In this document: positions 1 through 7,530 of the stretch, piece after piece
How the letters are laid out: each line of letters starts with the position of its first letter
How positions within the stretch are numbered: the first letter of the stretch is position 1
DNA from: Pyrobaculum sp. WP30
GTDB taxonomy: Archaea > Thermoproteota > Thermoprotei > Thermoproteales > Thermoproteaceae
NCBI GenBank assembly: GCA_001189275.1
Contig: CP012158.1
Coordinates: 1,178,001-1,242,000 of the forward strand
DNA length: 64,000 bases
Direction of reading: 5' to 3'
Position numbers and translations under genes: made by a program
Notes under the pieces: generated by a model
Told to the model about the DNA's origin: nothing
Database searches by the model: none
Seen by the model: the letters and a program-made list of their open reading frames with translations, nothing else

Positions 1-165
1 CCAGACGGGTTCCCTGTCGTGGATAGGATAGGCTCCGTCACGATAGTCACCGGCGCCTGCCGCCTCGGGTGGACCTACGGGCCGGCGTTGGGCAAACTAG
101 CCGCAGACCTAGCCCTAGGGAAGGGGGGCGTCGAGGCCCTCTCCATGGCTCGGTTCCGCCGCTAG
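1..165 (+). CDS. FAD-dependent oxidoreductase (DAO family), C-terminal fragment
   Basis: Only the last 54 codons are inside the window; the gene begins upstream. The fragment reads PDGFPVVDRIG, then TGACRLGWTYGPALGKLAADL, and ends in a short basic tail. This layout (P-D-G-x-P-V followed by a glycine-rich stretch and G-P-A-x-G-x-L-A-A-D-L) is the usual C-terminal FAD-contacting segment of DAO-type amine and amino acid oxidases (D-amino acid dehydrogenase, sarcosine oxidase, glycerol-3-phosphate dehydrogenase). Substrate cannot be told from the tail. Its TAG stop overlaps by 4 nt the end of the convergent DUF429 gene. Confidence 0.7.
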   Translation, partial: PDGFPVVDRIGSVTIVTGACRLGWTYGPALGKLAADLALGKGGVEALSMARFRR

Positions 166-662
166 ACGCACACCCTAGCCGTGGGCAAGACAAAAGGCCC
201 GAACCTCCTATACATGCCCCTTAAGTACGCAACAGCGGTTAAAGCGGCCGCGAAGGCATCTACCAAGTCCCTGTGGCCTACGCCGAGACGCCGCAGTAGG
301 AAGCCCCTGGTGACGCCCATGGCCTTCATGCTGGTCAGCGGGTGGATCTCTATCACCTCTGCCCCCAGCCTACTGCTGAGCCCCACCCCCCTATCTGTCA
401 GCCTCCTCATGGGGCCCATTAACGGCGGCAGAAGCTTGAAGCCCATCCTGCGGAGCTCCCTCTCCACCTCCCGCAGGCCCCGGCCCTCCGGCGGATAGGA
501 GAGCGGGGCGTCGACGGCGACTACTGCAGGCCGCATGAGCGACGCCGTTGTGATTATATCGTCGTCGCTATCCGCCAGCGCTAAGTAGAGAACCTCACAC
601 CCCTCCAGCACGGCCACGGCGGAGGGCCTACGCACAGAGAGGTCGACACCAGCGACGAGCAT
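162..662 (-). CDS. DUF429 family protein (predicted RNase H-fold nuclease)
   Basis: 166 residues. It opens with a GVDLSVRRPSAVAVL strand and later has AVDAPLSYP, the two acidic strands that define the DUF429 family, followed by MGPMRRLTDRG, an EIHP motif and a C-terminal HRDLVDAFAAALTAVAY helix. The family is predicted to adopt an RNase H fold, with Asp/Glu at these points as likely metal ligands; no substrate is established. The start ATG lies about 24 nt from a TATA-like TGTATTTC on the minus strand (about 683-690), consistent with a leaderless transcript. The gene ends convergently on the oxidoreductase at 1-165 and is divergent from the SDR gene. Confidence 0.75.
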   Translation of the reverse strand: MLVAGVDLSVRRPSAVAVLEGCEVLYLALADSDDDIITTASLMRPAVVAVDAPLSYPPEGRGLREVERELRRMGFKLLPPLMGPMRRLTDRGVGLSSRLGAEVIEIHPLTSMKAMGVTRGFLLRRLGVGHRDLVDAFAAALTAVAYLRGMYRRFGPFVLPTARVCV

Positions 663-692
663 ATATATTTTAGACCTCGTAGAAATACATGC
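655..692. promoter_or_regulatory. Overlapping divergent promoters for DUF429 and SDR genes
   Basis: Only 26 nt separate the two divergent starts. The plus-strand TATA box (ATATATATTTT, 660-670) overlaps the DUF429 start codon and lies about 25 nt before the SDR start at 689. The minus-strand box lies at about 683-690 over the SDR start. Each promoter therefore sits in the other gene's first codons, so initiation on one side may occlude the other. Confidence 0.5.
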
Positions 693-1420
693 CCACCGCG
701 GTCGTCACGGGGGGCTCCACGGGGATCGGCGCCGCCGCGGTCAAGGCCTTGGCGAGGAGGGGCTACAACGTCGCCTTCACATACCTGAGAAACGCCCAAG
801 AGGCGGAGTTGGTCGCGCGCGAGGCCTCTGCATTCGGCGTGAAGGCCGTTGCATATAGGGCAGACGCCGCGTCTTGGAGCGACATGGAGACCTTCGCCGA
901 GGAGGTCAAGAGGACGTTTGGGAAAATCGACGCGCTGGTGGTCAACGCCGGCGGGCTCCCCCAGCGGAGGAACCTGGAGGAGTCCGACCTAGAGTACTGG
1001 CGGCAGATAATTGACCTAAACCTCACAAGTGCGTACATCGCCACGAAGCTCCTAGTTCCCCTCATGGACAGGGGGGCCGTGGTCTACGTGAGCTCCGTCG
1101 CCGCCTACACCGGAGGAGGGCGGGGCGCCTTCGCATACGCCGCAGCCAAGGCGGGTCTCCTCGGCCTCGCCAGGGCGCTGGCTAAGGAGTTGGGGCCGCG
1201 GGGCATCAGGGTAAATGCCGTGCTCCCCGGCCTCATAGACACGCCGTTTCACCAGAAGGCTCAGACAGGCGACATAGAGGGGTGGGCCCGGAACATGGTC
1301 TACCTCAGACGCGTGGGGAGGCCGGAGGAGGTGGCTGAGGTCATCGCCTTCCTCGTCGGCGAAGACGCCTCCTACATAAACGGCGCGTTTATAGACGTAA
1401 ACGGGGGGTGGTACGGCTAA
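689..1420 (+). CDS. SDR family NAD(P)-dependent oxidoreductase
   Basis: 243 residues, a standard length for classical short-chain dehydrogenases. The N-terminal cofactor loop is TGGSTGIGAAAV (about 7-18); NAGG follows near residue 91, VSSVAAY near 136, and the catalytic Tyr150-x3-Lys154 (YAAAK). LPGLIDTP and a final INGAFIDVNGGW close the fold as in FabG-like 3-oxoacyl reductases and glucose dehydrogenases. The Rossmann loop and an arginine after strand 2 (TYLRN) suggest NADP. The substrate is not evident. Start ATG at 689 is 25 nt downstream of ATATATATTTT, so the mRNA is probably leaderless. The gene is followed by an unrelated hypothetical gene with its own TATA box. Confidence 0.85.
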   Translation: MPTAVVTGGSTGIGAAAVKALARRGYNVAFTYLRNAQEAELVAREASAFGVKAVAYRADAASWSDMETFAEEVKRTFGKIDALVVNAGGLPQRRNLEESDLEYWRQIIDLNLTSAYIATKLLVPLMDRGAVVYVSSVAAYTGGGRGAFAYAAAKAGLLGLARALAKELGPRGIRVNAVLPGLIDTPFHQKAQTGDIEGWARNMVYLRRVGRPEEVAEVIAFLVGEDASYINGAFIDVNGGWYG

Positions 1421-1444
1421 ATAATACAAACGGAGGAAGATGCG

Positions 1445-1936
1445 ATGCGCTCATACGTAGAGGTGGCGGGCTCGGCGAAGATAAAGATAGAGGACTACAC
1501 AGCCTCTGTGACGTTCAGCAGGATCTACTACGGCGGCATGTGGAGGGGCCGCCCCTCCCTAGTCATACCCATAGCGGCTAGAGAACACGGCGAGGTCCTG
1601 CGGAGCCACACCCTCTGGCAGAACCGGTGGTTCGCCGACGTGATGAAGCTCTCCCTTAATGACCGCGCCGCCAGGTTCCTCGCCGCCTTCGCCCTCTTCG
1701 ACCGCTTCGCCTACCGCTTCGACATAGACCTAGGGATGGCGGTGGAGAAGCTGTACATCCCCCGAATCCCGGGCGGCTGCATATACGCAGACGTGGGGCT
1801 ACCTATGAAGATCTGGAGGGCGGCCTACGCCGCCTACAACGACATGCAAGAACTCGAGAGATGGGCGCCTAAGAGGTTCAGAAAGAGAATTAGATATGTG
1901 GAGATAGTGATGAAAAAACTCACGGACTGGTTTTAG
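1445..1936 (+). CDS. Hypothetical protein, 163 aa
   Basis: I do not recognise a family. The protein is soluble, rich in aromatic and basic residues, and its C-terminal third is helical and strongly basic (ERWAPKRFRKRIRYVEIVMKK). The N-terminal part (VEVAGSAKIKIEDYTASVTF) looks like beta strands. No cysteine pairs, P-loop or membrane segments are visible. A TATA-like AAATAATA (1419-1426) sits about 25 nt before the ATG, giving a leaderless transcript. The stop codon overlaps by 4 nt the stop of the convergent peroxiredoxin gene. Codon use matches neighbouring genes, which supports it as real. Confidence 0.6.
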   Translation: MRSYVEVAGSAKIKIEDYTASVTFSRIYYGGMWRGRPSLVIPIAAREHGEVLRSHTLWQNRWFADVMKLSLNDRAARFLAAFALFDRFAYRFDIDLGMAVEKLYIPRIPGGCIYADVGLPMKIWRAAYAAYNDMQELERWAPKRFRKRIRYVEIVMKKLTDWF

Positions 1937-2595
1937 GCCTTTACCACGAGTTCGTACTTCTTGGTGCAGAACCACCAATACTTGCACTCGATGCCGGGCT
2001 CCTTGAGCCTCTTATCAGCCTCCTGAACTGTGGGCGGAGGCGGGACGATGACCGGGTCGCCGGGCTTCCAGTCTGCCGGTGTGGCGTAGCCGTATTTGTA
2101 GCTGAACTGAATAGCGTCGATTATGCGCAGTATCTCGTCAATGTTGCGGCCGTTGCTGTAGGGATACGCGGCGAACCAGGCAAGCTTTAGGTCTGGGTCG
2201 ATCAACGCGACTACTCTAACTGTCAGGTTCTGCCCAGGCGGTATGGCGTTGAAGATCGACGCCACCTTCATGTCCACATCTGCAATTATGGGGAACGGAA
2301 CCTTGACGCCGAAGGCCTGCTCGATCTGCCTCTTCCACTCTATGTGGCTGTAGTTGGTGTCTACGCTGAGGCCCAGAAGCTCCACGCCCCTCTTCTTGAA
2401 CTCCTCATACTTCCTGGAGAACGCCACGAACTCGGTGGTACACACCGGCGTGAAGTCGCCGGGGTGGCTGAACAGCAACAGCCACTTGCCCTTGTAGTCG
2501 CGGAAGCACTTCTCGCCGGCGTCTGTGTTGAAGCATAGATCTTCCGGTATTTTCATCCCCAGGTATGGACCTTTTACTTCTGTTGCCATAACCAT
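1933..2595 (-). CDS. Peroxiredoxin (Prx6/archaeal thioredoxin-peroxidase type)
   Basis: 220 residues. The peroxidatic motif is HPGDFTPVCTTE, with Cys52 (from the first ATG). Two further cysteines, Cys204 and Cys210, sit in the tail ECKYWWFC. This three-cysteine layout matches the long archaeal Prx6-type enzymes such as the Aeropyrum thioredoxin peroxidase (Cys50, Cys207, Cys213), which assemble into decameric rings and reduce H2O2 and alkyl peroxides with a thiol donor in the cytoplasm. A second ATG at 2589 lies 23 nt from the minus-strand TATA-like CTTAAAAA (about 2609-2616) and may be the true leaderless start, which would remove two residues. No dedicated reductase is adjacent. Confidence 0.93.
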   Translation of the reverse strand: MVMATEVKGPYLGMKIPEDLCFNTDAGEKCFRDYKGKWLLLFSHPGDFTPVCTTEFVAFSRKYEEFKKRGVELLGLSVDTNYSHIEWKRQIEQAFGVKVPFPIIADVDMKVASIFNAIPPGQNLTVRVVALIDPDLKLAWFAAYPYSNGRNIDEILRIIDAIQFSYKYGYATPADWKPGDPVIVPPPPTVQEADKRLKEPGIECKYWWFCTKKYELVVKA

Positions 2596-2599
2596 CTAT

Positions 2600-2906
2600 T
2601 GTTCTATCTTTTTAAGTATTTCTATCCCGAAGTAATTTCGGAAAAAATAGAGCAGGAAAACGAGACGACGTGCTACGTGCTTTAGAAAACTAAGAGCAGT
2701 TTTCTTGTTTTACCTGGCATGGCGTTCTATTATATCGTCAAACTGGCCGGAGAAGCAAATAGACAACTTCAAACCTCTTGAGAAGACGTGCCATGCTCCT
2801 GCCCTAGACGGTTGACGAGGCATGTTGAGACGTACCGAGCAATGAATAGGCGGATAAACACTTATCTGAAAAACCACTGCAAGATCCTAGATGAAACAGA
2901 AGAAAA
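2600..2906. other. Intergenic stretch with no supported gene
   Basis: AT-richer than its surroundings and without a convincing reading frame. One small perfect hairpin is present at 2685-2704 (7-bp stem GAAAACT/AGTTTTC, 6-nt loop). A 65-codon frame beginning at 2788 runs into the tRNA-Asp gene and has codon use unlike neighbours, so it is not called. A TATA-like TTTTTTAAA at about 2907-2916 drives the tRNA-Asp gene. Confidence 0.4.
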
Positions 2907-2934
2907 TTTTTTAAACCTCTCAGTAGTTAGAGGC

Positions 2935-3053
2935 GCCCCGGCCTCCCCGAGGGGCCATAGCCGCACCAGCTACTCCAGCCGGTAGTATAGCCCGGACTAG
3001 TATGCGGGCCTGTCGAGCCCGTGACCCGGGTTCAAATCCCGGCCGGGGCGCCA
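2935..3053 (+). tRNA. tRNA-Asp(GTC) with a 41-nt intron in the acceptor stem
   Basis: The 3' part is a complete tRNA body: anticodon stem CGGGC/GCCCG around the loop CTGTCGA (anticodon GTC at 3012-3014), T arm CCGGG-TTCAAAT-CCCGG, acceptor strand CCGGGGC, discriminator G and encoded CCA (3051-3053). The matching 5' strand GCCCCGG is at 2935-2941 but is separated from TAGTATAG by 41 nt. Because CCGG is repeated at both junctions, the intron can be placed between positions 3/4 and 7/8. Removing it gives a normal tRNA-Asp. The TATA-like TTTTTTAAA ends about 20 nt before position 1. An orphan gene fragment abuts the 3' end. Confidence 0.85.
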
Positions 3054-3055
3054 GT

Positions 3056-3250
3056 TTACCTGTTGTTTTCTATTCCGCCTAAGGCGCCGCAGACTCCAAA
3101 CAGGCGTCTTACATAATCCGTACGCCAGCTCTCCACATATGTTCTGTAGAGTCCTCTGGCGCGAGCCCAGAGAGCTTGTAAGAGCCACGGATTGCCGTTT
3201 TCTATAAACAGCCTGGCCACGGACTTGATCTGCGGCGGGAGGGCGTCTAT
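3056..3250 (-). pseudogene. Orphan C-terminal gene fragment beside tRNA-Asp
   Basis: On the minus strand an open stretch of 64 codons reads as real protein: it begins IDALPPQIKSVARLFIENG, continues through WLLQALWARARGLYRTYVES and ends in GGIENNR followed by TAA at 3056-3058, only 3 nt from the tRNA CCA. There is no start codon, and a stop (3251-3253) closes the frame upstream. Third codon positions are mostly C or G as in neighbouring genes. I do not recognise the family. The position directly against a tRNA 3' end suggests the remnant of an integrated element, but this is inference. Confidence 0.5.
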
Positions 3251-3343
3251 TCAGTGAGCTTCTTTTCTACGCACCTAAGCCCCCTTTCGCGTTCTAAGCG
3301 GAAGTTGGGAATAGGGATAAATACTGTTGTGGTGGGGTTTTAG

Positions 3344-4057
3344 GTGGAGGTCTATGTGGGGACTTCGGGGTGGATGTATTCCTGGAACTTGGGGAGGTCT
3401 CTTGAGTGGTATGTCAATCACAGCGGGCTAAACGCTGTGGAGCTTAACGCCAGCTTCTACCGCGTACCTGCCGCGGGGCAGGTGGAGAGGTGGGCGGAGG
3501 TGGGGAGGGCGCTGAGGTGGGCCGTCAAGGTATACAGAGGCGTTACGCACTTCGGCAGGTTGTCCGAAAGGGCACTGGAGAGACTTGAGGGTTTTCTTGG
3601 CGTATTTCGTCCGCTGGATCATCTGGTTGATTTCTACCTCTTCCAGATGCCGCCGACTTTCCGCAGAACTGCAGAAAATATGGCACGGGTGGAGCAAATT
3701 GCCCGGCTTCTGGGGGCAAGAGCGGCGTTTGAGTTTCGGCACCCAGACTGGTTCCGCGACGAGGTTGTGAAGTGGGCTGAGAGGGTTGGCTTCACGCTTG
3801 TGTCTGTGGACTCGCCTGGCGGCACGTGGATAGTCTCCACAGGCGGCGTCGTTTACTTGAGGATGCACGGCAGAACTTTCTGGTATTCGCACCACTACGA
3901 GGAGGATGAGCTTAGGGCTGTGGCTGATGAGGTGGCTAGGCTGAGGCCCGACAAGGCCTATATCTTCTTCAACAACAACCACTCGATGCTTGACAACGCT
4001 AGGACGATGTTAAACATCTTAAAGAGTGTTTCTAATCAAGTCAACTCCGAAGTATAG
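3344..4057 (+). CDS. DUF72 family protein (YecE-like)
   Basis: 237 residues. The N-terminus VYVGTSGWMYSWN and the ELNASFYRVP segment are the signature of DUF72, a TIM-barrel-like family; further family features are AVKVYRGVTHF, FEFRHPDWF, SVDSPGG, YLRMHGR and the C-terminal YIFFNNNHSM. The biochemical activity of the family is not established. The GTG start at 3344 is about 24 nt downstream of the TATA-like GATAAATAC (3317-3325), so a leaderless mRNA is likely. The 3' end overlaps the convergent LysE gene by 39 nt. Confidence 0.85.
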   Translation: MEVYVGTSGWMYSWNLGRSLEWYVNHSGLNAVELNASFYRVPAAGQVERWAEVGRALRWAVKVYRGVTHFGRLSERALERLEGFLGVFRPLDHLVDFYLFQMPPTFRRTAENMARVEQIARLLGARAAFEFRHPDWFRDEVVKWAERVGFTLVSVDSPGGTWIVSTGGVVYLRMHGRTFWYSHHYEEDELRAVADEVARLRPDKAYIFFNNNHSMLDNARTMLNILKSVSNQVNSEV

Positions 4058-4633
4058 AAGCATGACGGCGAGAACCGCCAGGAAGACGGCGTAGAGCTTC
4101 GCCTTCAGTAGCCGCGCCGCGGCGCCTCCCAGCGTAGCCATTAGGCCGAGCCAGAAGTAGTCGAACACGACGTGGACGACGTAGACCGTAACGAAGACGT
4201 AGAGCGGCTGAGTCGCCAGTTCAGCTAGAATTGGGCCAGCCACGCCGAGCCACCACAGGAGGAAGTAGGGGTTCAACGCAGTCAGCAGAAAGCCGGCGGC
4301 GAGAGGGCTGGCGAAGGTGGATTTGGGAAGCGTCGGCGGTGCCCCCCTGGCTATCCCCCAGGCGTCTCTCAGCAGGAGGTAGGTGAAGTATATTATGAAG
4401 GCCGCGGCGGCGAGAGCCATGTAGGTCTTGTAGGGCCCCACGTCTACGCGGCTGAAGAGGTAGGTGAGGACGTATACGTAGGGTAGCTCAAAAAGCATGT
4501 GCCCAACGGCGACGTATAGGCCGGCCCTCCACCCCTTAGAGGCGCCGAGCGCAATTGCCGAAGCCGTAAGCGGCCCCGGAGAGAAGGCGCCCGAGGGCGT
4601 GATGAGGATGATGGAGGCGATTAGGCTCAACAT
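4019..4633 (-). CDS. LysE/RhtB family amino acid exporter
   Basis: 204 residues with about six hydrophobic membrane segments. The first helix carries TPSGAFSPGPLTASAIALG, the conserved P-G-P motif region of LysE/RhtB exporters, and TALNPYFLLWWLG in the middle is the second family signature (N-P-x-x-x-x-W). It probably exports an amino acid or derivative across the cytoplasmic membrane; the substrate is unknown. The start is separated from the divergent nitrilase start by only 26 nt. The tail overlaps the DUF72 gene by 39 nt, which is long for convergent genes. Confidence 0.85.
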   Translation of the reverse strand: MLSLIASIILITPSGAFSPGPLTASAIALGASKGWRAGLYVAVGHMLFELPYVYVLTYLFSRVDVGPYKTYMALAAAAFIIYFTYLLLRDAWGIARGAPPTLPKSTFASPLAAGFLLTALNPYFLLWWLGVAGPILAELATQPLYVFVTVYVVHVVFDYFWLGLMATLGGAAARLLKAKLYAVFLAVLAVMLLYFGVDLIRNTL

Positions 4634-4659
4634 GTATAACCCCGCAAATTCTCGTATTT

Positions 4660-5442
4660 ATGTTTAGGCTAGGCATCGCCCAGATTCAGCCCGGCGACGT
4701 GGAGAAGGTGGCGGGCTTGGTGAAGGAGGCCGACCTCGTCTTGTTGCCGGAGTATTCTCTTTTCGACCCCACCGGCCTCCCGGCGGAGGAGGTGTGGCAG
4801 AGGGCTACTACGCTTGAGGATTTCGTGGAGAGGCTTGGGCGGATCGCCTCGCGGAGCGGCGCCTATGTGGCTGGGGCGTTTCTCGAAAGGGGGCCTAGGC
4901 CGAGGGTTTACAACACCACGGCGCTTGTGTCGCCCAGCGGCGCGTTGGTAGGGATTTACAGAAAGACGCATCTCTTCGACGCCTACGGCTACAGAGAGTC
5001 GGACGTAGTGGAGCCAGGCGCCGAGTTGTCGCAGGTTTTTGACGTAAAGGGCGTGAAGGTGGGGTTCGCCGTCTGTTTCGAGTTGAGGTTCCCCGAAGTG
5101 TTTAGAGAGCTCGCCTTGGCGGGCGTCCAGCTGGCCGCCGTGCCCGCCGCCTGGTACTCCGGCCCCCTCAAGGAGGAGACGCTACACGTCTTGGCCCGGG
5201 CACGAGCAGTGGAGAACGGCATATACGTCGCGGTGGCTGCGCTGTACGGCCAAAGGTTCACCGGGCGGTCGTTGGTGGCGAACCCCTTCGGCGTTGTCGA
5301 GGCTGAGCTGGGCGCCGGGGAGCGCTACAGAGAGGTGGCCATAGACCTAAGCCTGGTGGAGGAGGCACGAAAGACTGTGCCGACGCTCAACCTCAGGAGG
5401 CCGCGTCTTTATAAATCGCTTTGCGGAGGAAAAGAGACGTGA
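4660..5442 (+). CDS. Carbon-nitrogen hydrolase (nitrilase superfamily)
   Basis: 260 residues, typical for single-domain nitrilase-superfamily amidohydrolases. The catalytic triad is visible: Glu in LVLLPEYSLFD (about 36), Lys in YRKTHLFDAYG (about 109) and Cys in VGFAVCFELRFPE (about 142). The GAFLERG strand also fits. The closest functional types are omega-amidases and carbamoylputrescine-like amidases; which one is unclear. The stop codon TGA (5440-5442) forms part of the C box of a candidate C/D sRNA, so the sRNA overlaps the coding end. Confidence 0.88.
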   Translation: MFRLGIAQIQPGDVEKVAGLVKEADLVLLPEYSLFDPTGLPAEEVWQRATTLEDFVERLGRIASRSGAYVAGAFLERGPRPRVYNTTALVSPSGALVGIYRKTHLFDAYGYRESDVVEPGAELSQVFDVKGVKVGFAVCFELRFPEVFRELALAGVQLAAVPAAWYSGPLKEETLHVLARARAVENGIYVAVAALYGQRFTGRSLVANPFGVVEAELGAGERYREVAIDLSLVEEARKTVPTLNLRRPRLYKSLCGGKET

Positions 5443-5487
5443 TGAGCATGGGAACGGCAGAGGGGCGAAGACGGCATGATTAGCTGA
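5439..5487 (+). ncRNA. C/D-box guide sRNA overlapping the nitrilase stop
   Basis: All four boxes appear with archaeal spacing. C box GTGATGA (5439-5445), 12-nt guide, D' box CAGA (5458-5461), 3-nt gap, C' box GCGAAGA (5465-5471, weak match), 12-nt guide, D box CTGA (5484-5487). The guides are GCATGGGAACGG and CGGCATGATTAG. By the N-plus-five rule they would direct 2'-O-methylation of a U paired five bases upstream of D' and of D; targets could not be checked. The C box overlaps the upstream stop codon. C/D sRNA genes overlapping ORF 3' ends are known in Pyrobaculum. Confidence 0.7.
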
Positions 5488-5553
5488 GCCCCGGCTTAAC
5501 AACGCCGCGAGCTGGTCGGCACCGCCGGGACGCCGGATCCCCGCAAGGAGGTA

Positions 5554-6360
5554 TTACCTGCCCTTACAGCTCATGTGGATATAAAACTGCCCCCGCCTCT
5601 CGAAGCCGGGGCCCGGCGGGGATAAATAGACGGTGCAGTCGGGCAGTCCAGCCTCGATAAACGCGGCGTGTCTATTTCTGCAACTTTCGCAGGCGCCGCA
5701 GTGCGCCTCCCCCGACCTGTAGCACGACCAAGTCTCGTACACCAAGTCGCCTACCTCTTGGTAGCACTGCCTCAAGAGGTGGGACTTTTTTAAACCCTCT
5801 CTAGAGGGCGTCCAGATCTCCACGTCGCGTTCCGACCTGAAGTGGCAGAGGTGGAAGGCGGTCTGTAGCGCCTCTATGCACTCGGGGGAGCAGTCTGGAT
5901 ACAGGGGCTCCCAAGTGTCCTCCCTCGGCCTTATGTCGTCATAGTGGGAGCCAAGCGCCACATAGACCTTGCCACCTGTCATGCCTCTGATGGTGTATGC
6001 GTAGGCGGTTGCAACCGCCGCCATAACCACGTTGCGAATAGGCACAACCACAGATGGCGTGTACTCCTTTTCAACCGCCACGGAGGCGTCCGTGAGCTGG
6101 GTGCCGCGCCAAAGCTCGCCAAGCGCCGAGAGGTTCACCACCCTGTGCTCCAAGATCCTCCCCCAGCCCCTCTCGGCGGCTACCTGGTCCAACTTTTTAA
6201 GCAGGGCCTGCGACCTTTCAACCTCCACTGTTGCCTTCTGGCCGTAGAGGAAGGAGATGGCATGCACGTCGCATCCCCTCTTTAGCCAAAGCGCCGTGTA
6301 GCAAGTGCTGTCGGGTCCCCCCGAGACAACGGCGACTACCCTACAGGTTCTCGTCGTCAC
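5554..6360 (-). CDS. queC: 7-cyano-7-deazaguanine synthase QueC
   Basis: 268 residues from GTG 6360. QueC converts 7-carboxy-7-deazaguanine to preQ0 with ATP and ammonia; in archaea preQ0 feeds archaeosine in tRNA. The ATP pyrophosphatase loop VSGGPDST is near the N-terminus, and the zinc site [17 protein letters not shown] with CRNRHAAF is near the C-terminus. The upstream frame is open far beyond 6360, but the GTG there overlaps the stop of the CBS gene (GTGA) and gives the normal family length, so I choose it. The two genes form an operon. No other deazapurine gene is in the window. Confidence 0.92.
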   Translation of the reverse strand: MTTRTCRVVAVVSGGPDSTCYTALWLKRGCDVHAISFLYGQKATVEVERSQALLKKLDQVAAERGWGRILEHRVVNLSALGELWRGTQLTDASVAVEKEYTPSVVVPIRNVVMAAVATAYAYTIRGMTGGKVYVALGSHYDDIRPREDTWEPLYPDCSPECIEALQTAFHLCHFRSERDVEIWTPSREGLKKSHLLRQCYQEVGDLVYETWSCYRSGEAHCGACESCRNRHAAFIEAGLPDCTVYLSPPGPGFERRGQFYIHMSCKGR

Positions 6361-6773
6361 GGCGTTGTCGGCGCCTCGGCCGCGGCGAGCTCGAGGAGGA
6401 TTGCCCTTTCGAAACAGAGGTCTCTTATGGAGAGCACGCCCACGAGCTCCCCGTCTTTGTTCACCACCACTACGTGGCGTATGTTGTGCTGGCGCATCTT
6501 CTCGGCGGCGACCCACACGGGGTCTGTGTCAAGCACCGTGATCGGCTTGTTGGCGATCGCCATGGCCGGCCCGTCTAGGTCCCGCCTATCGGCCACAGCC
6601 CTCAACACGTCTCTTTCAGAGACGACGGCGACAGGTCTCCTCGGGTTGTCCTTAGCCGTGAGCACGGCGAGGCCCACGCGGCTTTTAGCCAGCTCCAGGG
6701 CCACCTCACGTATGGTGGCTGTCTCCGGGAGAGAGACGGTGGGCCTCTTTAAGAGGTCTGCCGTCCTAATCAT
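6357..6773 (-). CDS. Two-CBS-domain protein
   Basis: 138 residues consisting of a CBS pair and little else. First [24 protein letters not shown] to ERDVLRAVA (about 12-62). Second: [20 protein letters not shown] to [12 protein letters not shown] (about 77-124). CBS pairs bind adenosine nucleotides and act as energy sensors, often as stand-alone regulators in archaea. The gene overlaps queC by 4 nt, so the two are translated from one message; a regulatory link to deazaguanine synthesis is only a possibility. The tail is rich in Ala and Pro. Confidence 0.88.
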   Translation of the reverse strand: MIRTADLLKRPTVSLPETATIREVALELAKSRVGLAVLTAKDNPRRPVAVVSERDVLRAVADRRDLDGPAMAIANKPITVLDTDPVWVAAEKMRQHNIRHVVVVNKDGELVGVLSIRDLCFERAILLELAAAEAPTTP

Positions 6774-6803
6774 GTGTTTCTCCTCGGCCTAGGTTTATAT
6801 ATG

Positions 6804-7496
6804 TTAATATGTGTAAAGCATGTCTACAGGGAAGTCGACCTCTATGTTTAAATCTCGGCGCGCCACAAGCACGGAGGCCCCAACGACCCGCGCCTCCGCC
6901 TTGTTGCAGAGACCCACGAGGGCCTTAAGGGTCTTCCCGGTACGCGCTATGTCGTCTACAATGAAGACCTTGGCGTCGCGCTTGATCTGCGTCGCGGGGA
7001 TATGTAACGTGACGGGCCTCCCCTCCCTTAGATATGTATATTCGTAGTTCTCCACCCCGGGCTCTCTATACTGCTTAGCAACGACGAGAGAAGCCTCGAA
7101 CCTAGACGCCGCAGTAACCGCCAGAGGTATGCCGTCTGCCGCCGCCGTGAGCACCACGTCTACCCGTAGATCCGGGAACCTCCTGGCCAGGTAGACTTCG
7201 TAAAGGCGCCAAAACTCCGGCAGATTCACAAACGACATGTCCACGTAGGTTTCGTAGGTCTTCACCCTGGCCTTAACCACCGCGGCTACTGGGTAAGCCT
7301 CCTCAAGCTTTTTCAAGATTTCATGAGCCGTCTCGACCGAGGGGAGCATATCGCCGGTCACATACCGCGAAAGAACGCTCTCAGGCAGGCCAAGCAACGA
7401 GGAGAGATCTCTGTAGGTGACCCCAAGCAACTTCTTTACCGACTTGAGATACCCCACCGCATCTAGCTGAGTCCTAAGCCCCTCTATCCTCTTCAC
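6804..7496 (-). CDS. HTH-phosphoribosyltransferase regulator (GfcR-like)
   Basis: 230 residues. An N-terminal helix-turn-helix (YRDLSSLLGLPESVLSRYVTG, about 29-50) is fused to a type I phosphoribosyltransferase domain with VFIVDDIARTGKTL (about 180-193), the PRPP-binding loop. This fusion is the PurR/GfcR arrangement, in which the transferase domain senses PRPP or nucleotides and controls DNA binding. The haloarchaeal GfcR regulates sugar catabolism; whether this protein is a regulator of purines, pyrimidines or sugars cannot be told. It is transcribed in the same direction as the CBS-queC pair, with about a 30-nt gap. Confidence 0.82.
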   Translation of the reverse strand: MKRIEGLRTQLDAVGYLKSVKKLLGVTYRDLSSLLGLPESVLSRYVTGDMLPSVETAHEILKKLEEAYPVAAVVKARVKTYETYVDMSFVNLPEFWRLYEVYLARRFPDLRVDVVLTAAADGIPLAVTAASRFEASLVVAKQYREPGVENYEYTYLREGRPVTLHIPATQIKRDAKVFIVDDIARTGKTLKALVGLCNKAEARVVGASVLVARRDLNIEVDFPVDMLYTY

Positions 7497-7530
7497 ATTT
7501 GGAAAAACCGGAGAGAAATTAAAAAATCGC

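Noticed and set aside
2788-2985. 65-codon plus-strand frame before tRNA-Asp
   Set aside because: It runs into the tRNA and has no family resemblance or usable promoter.
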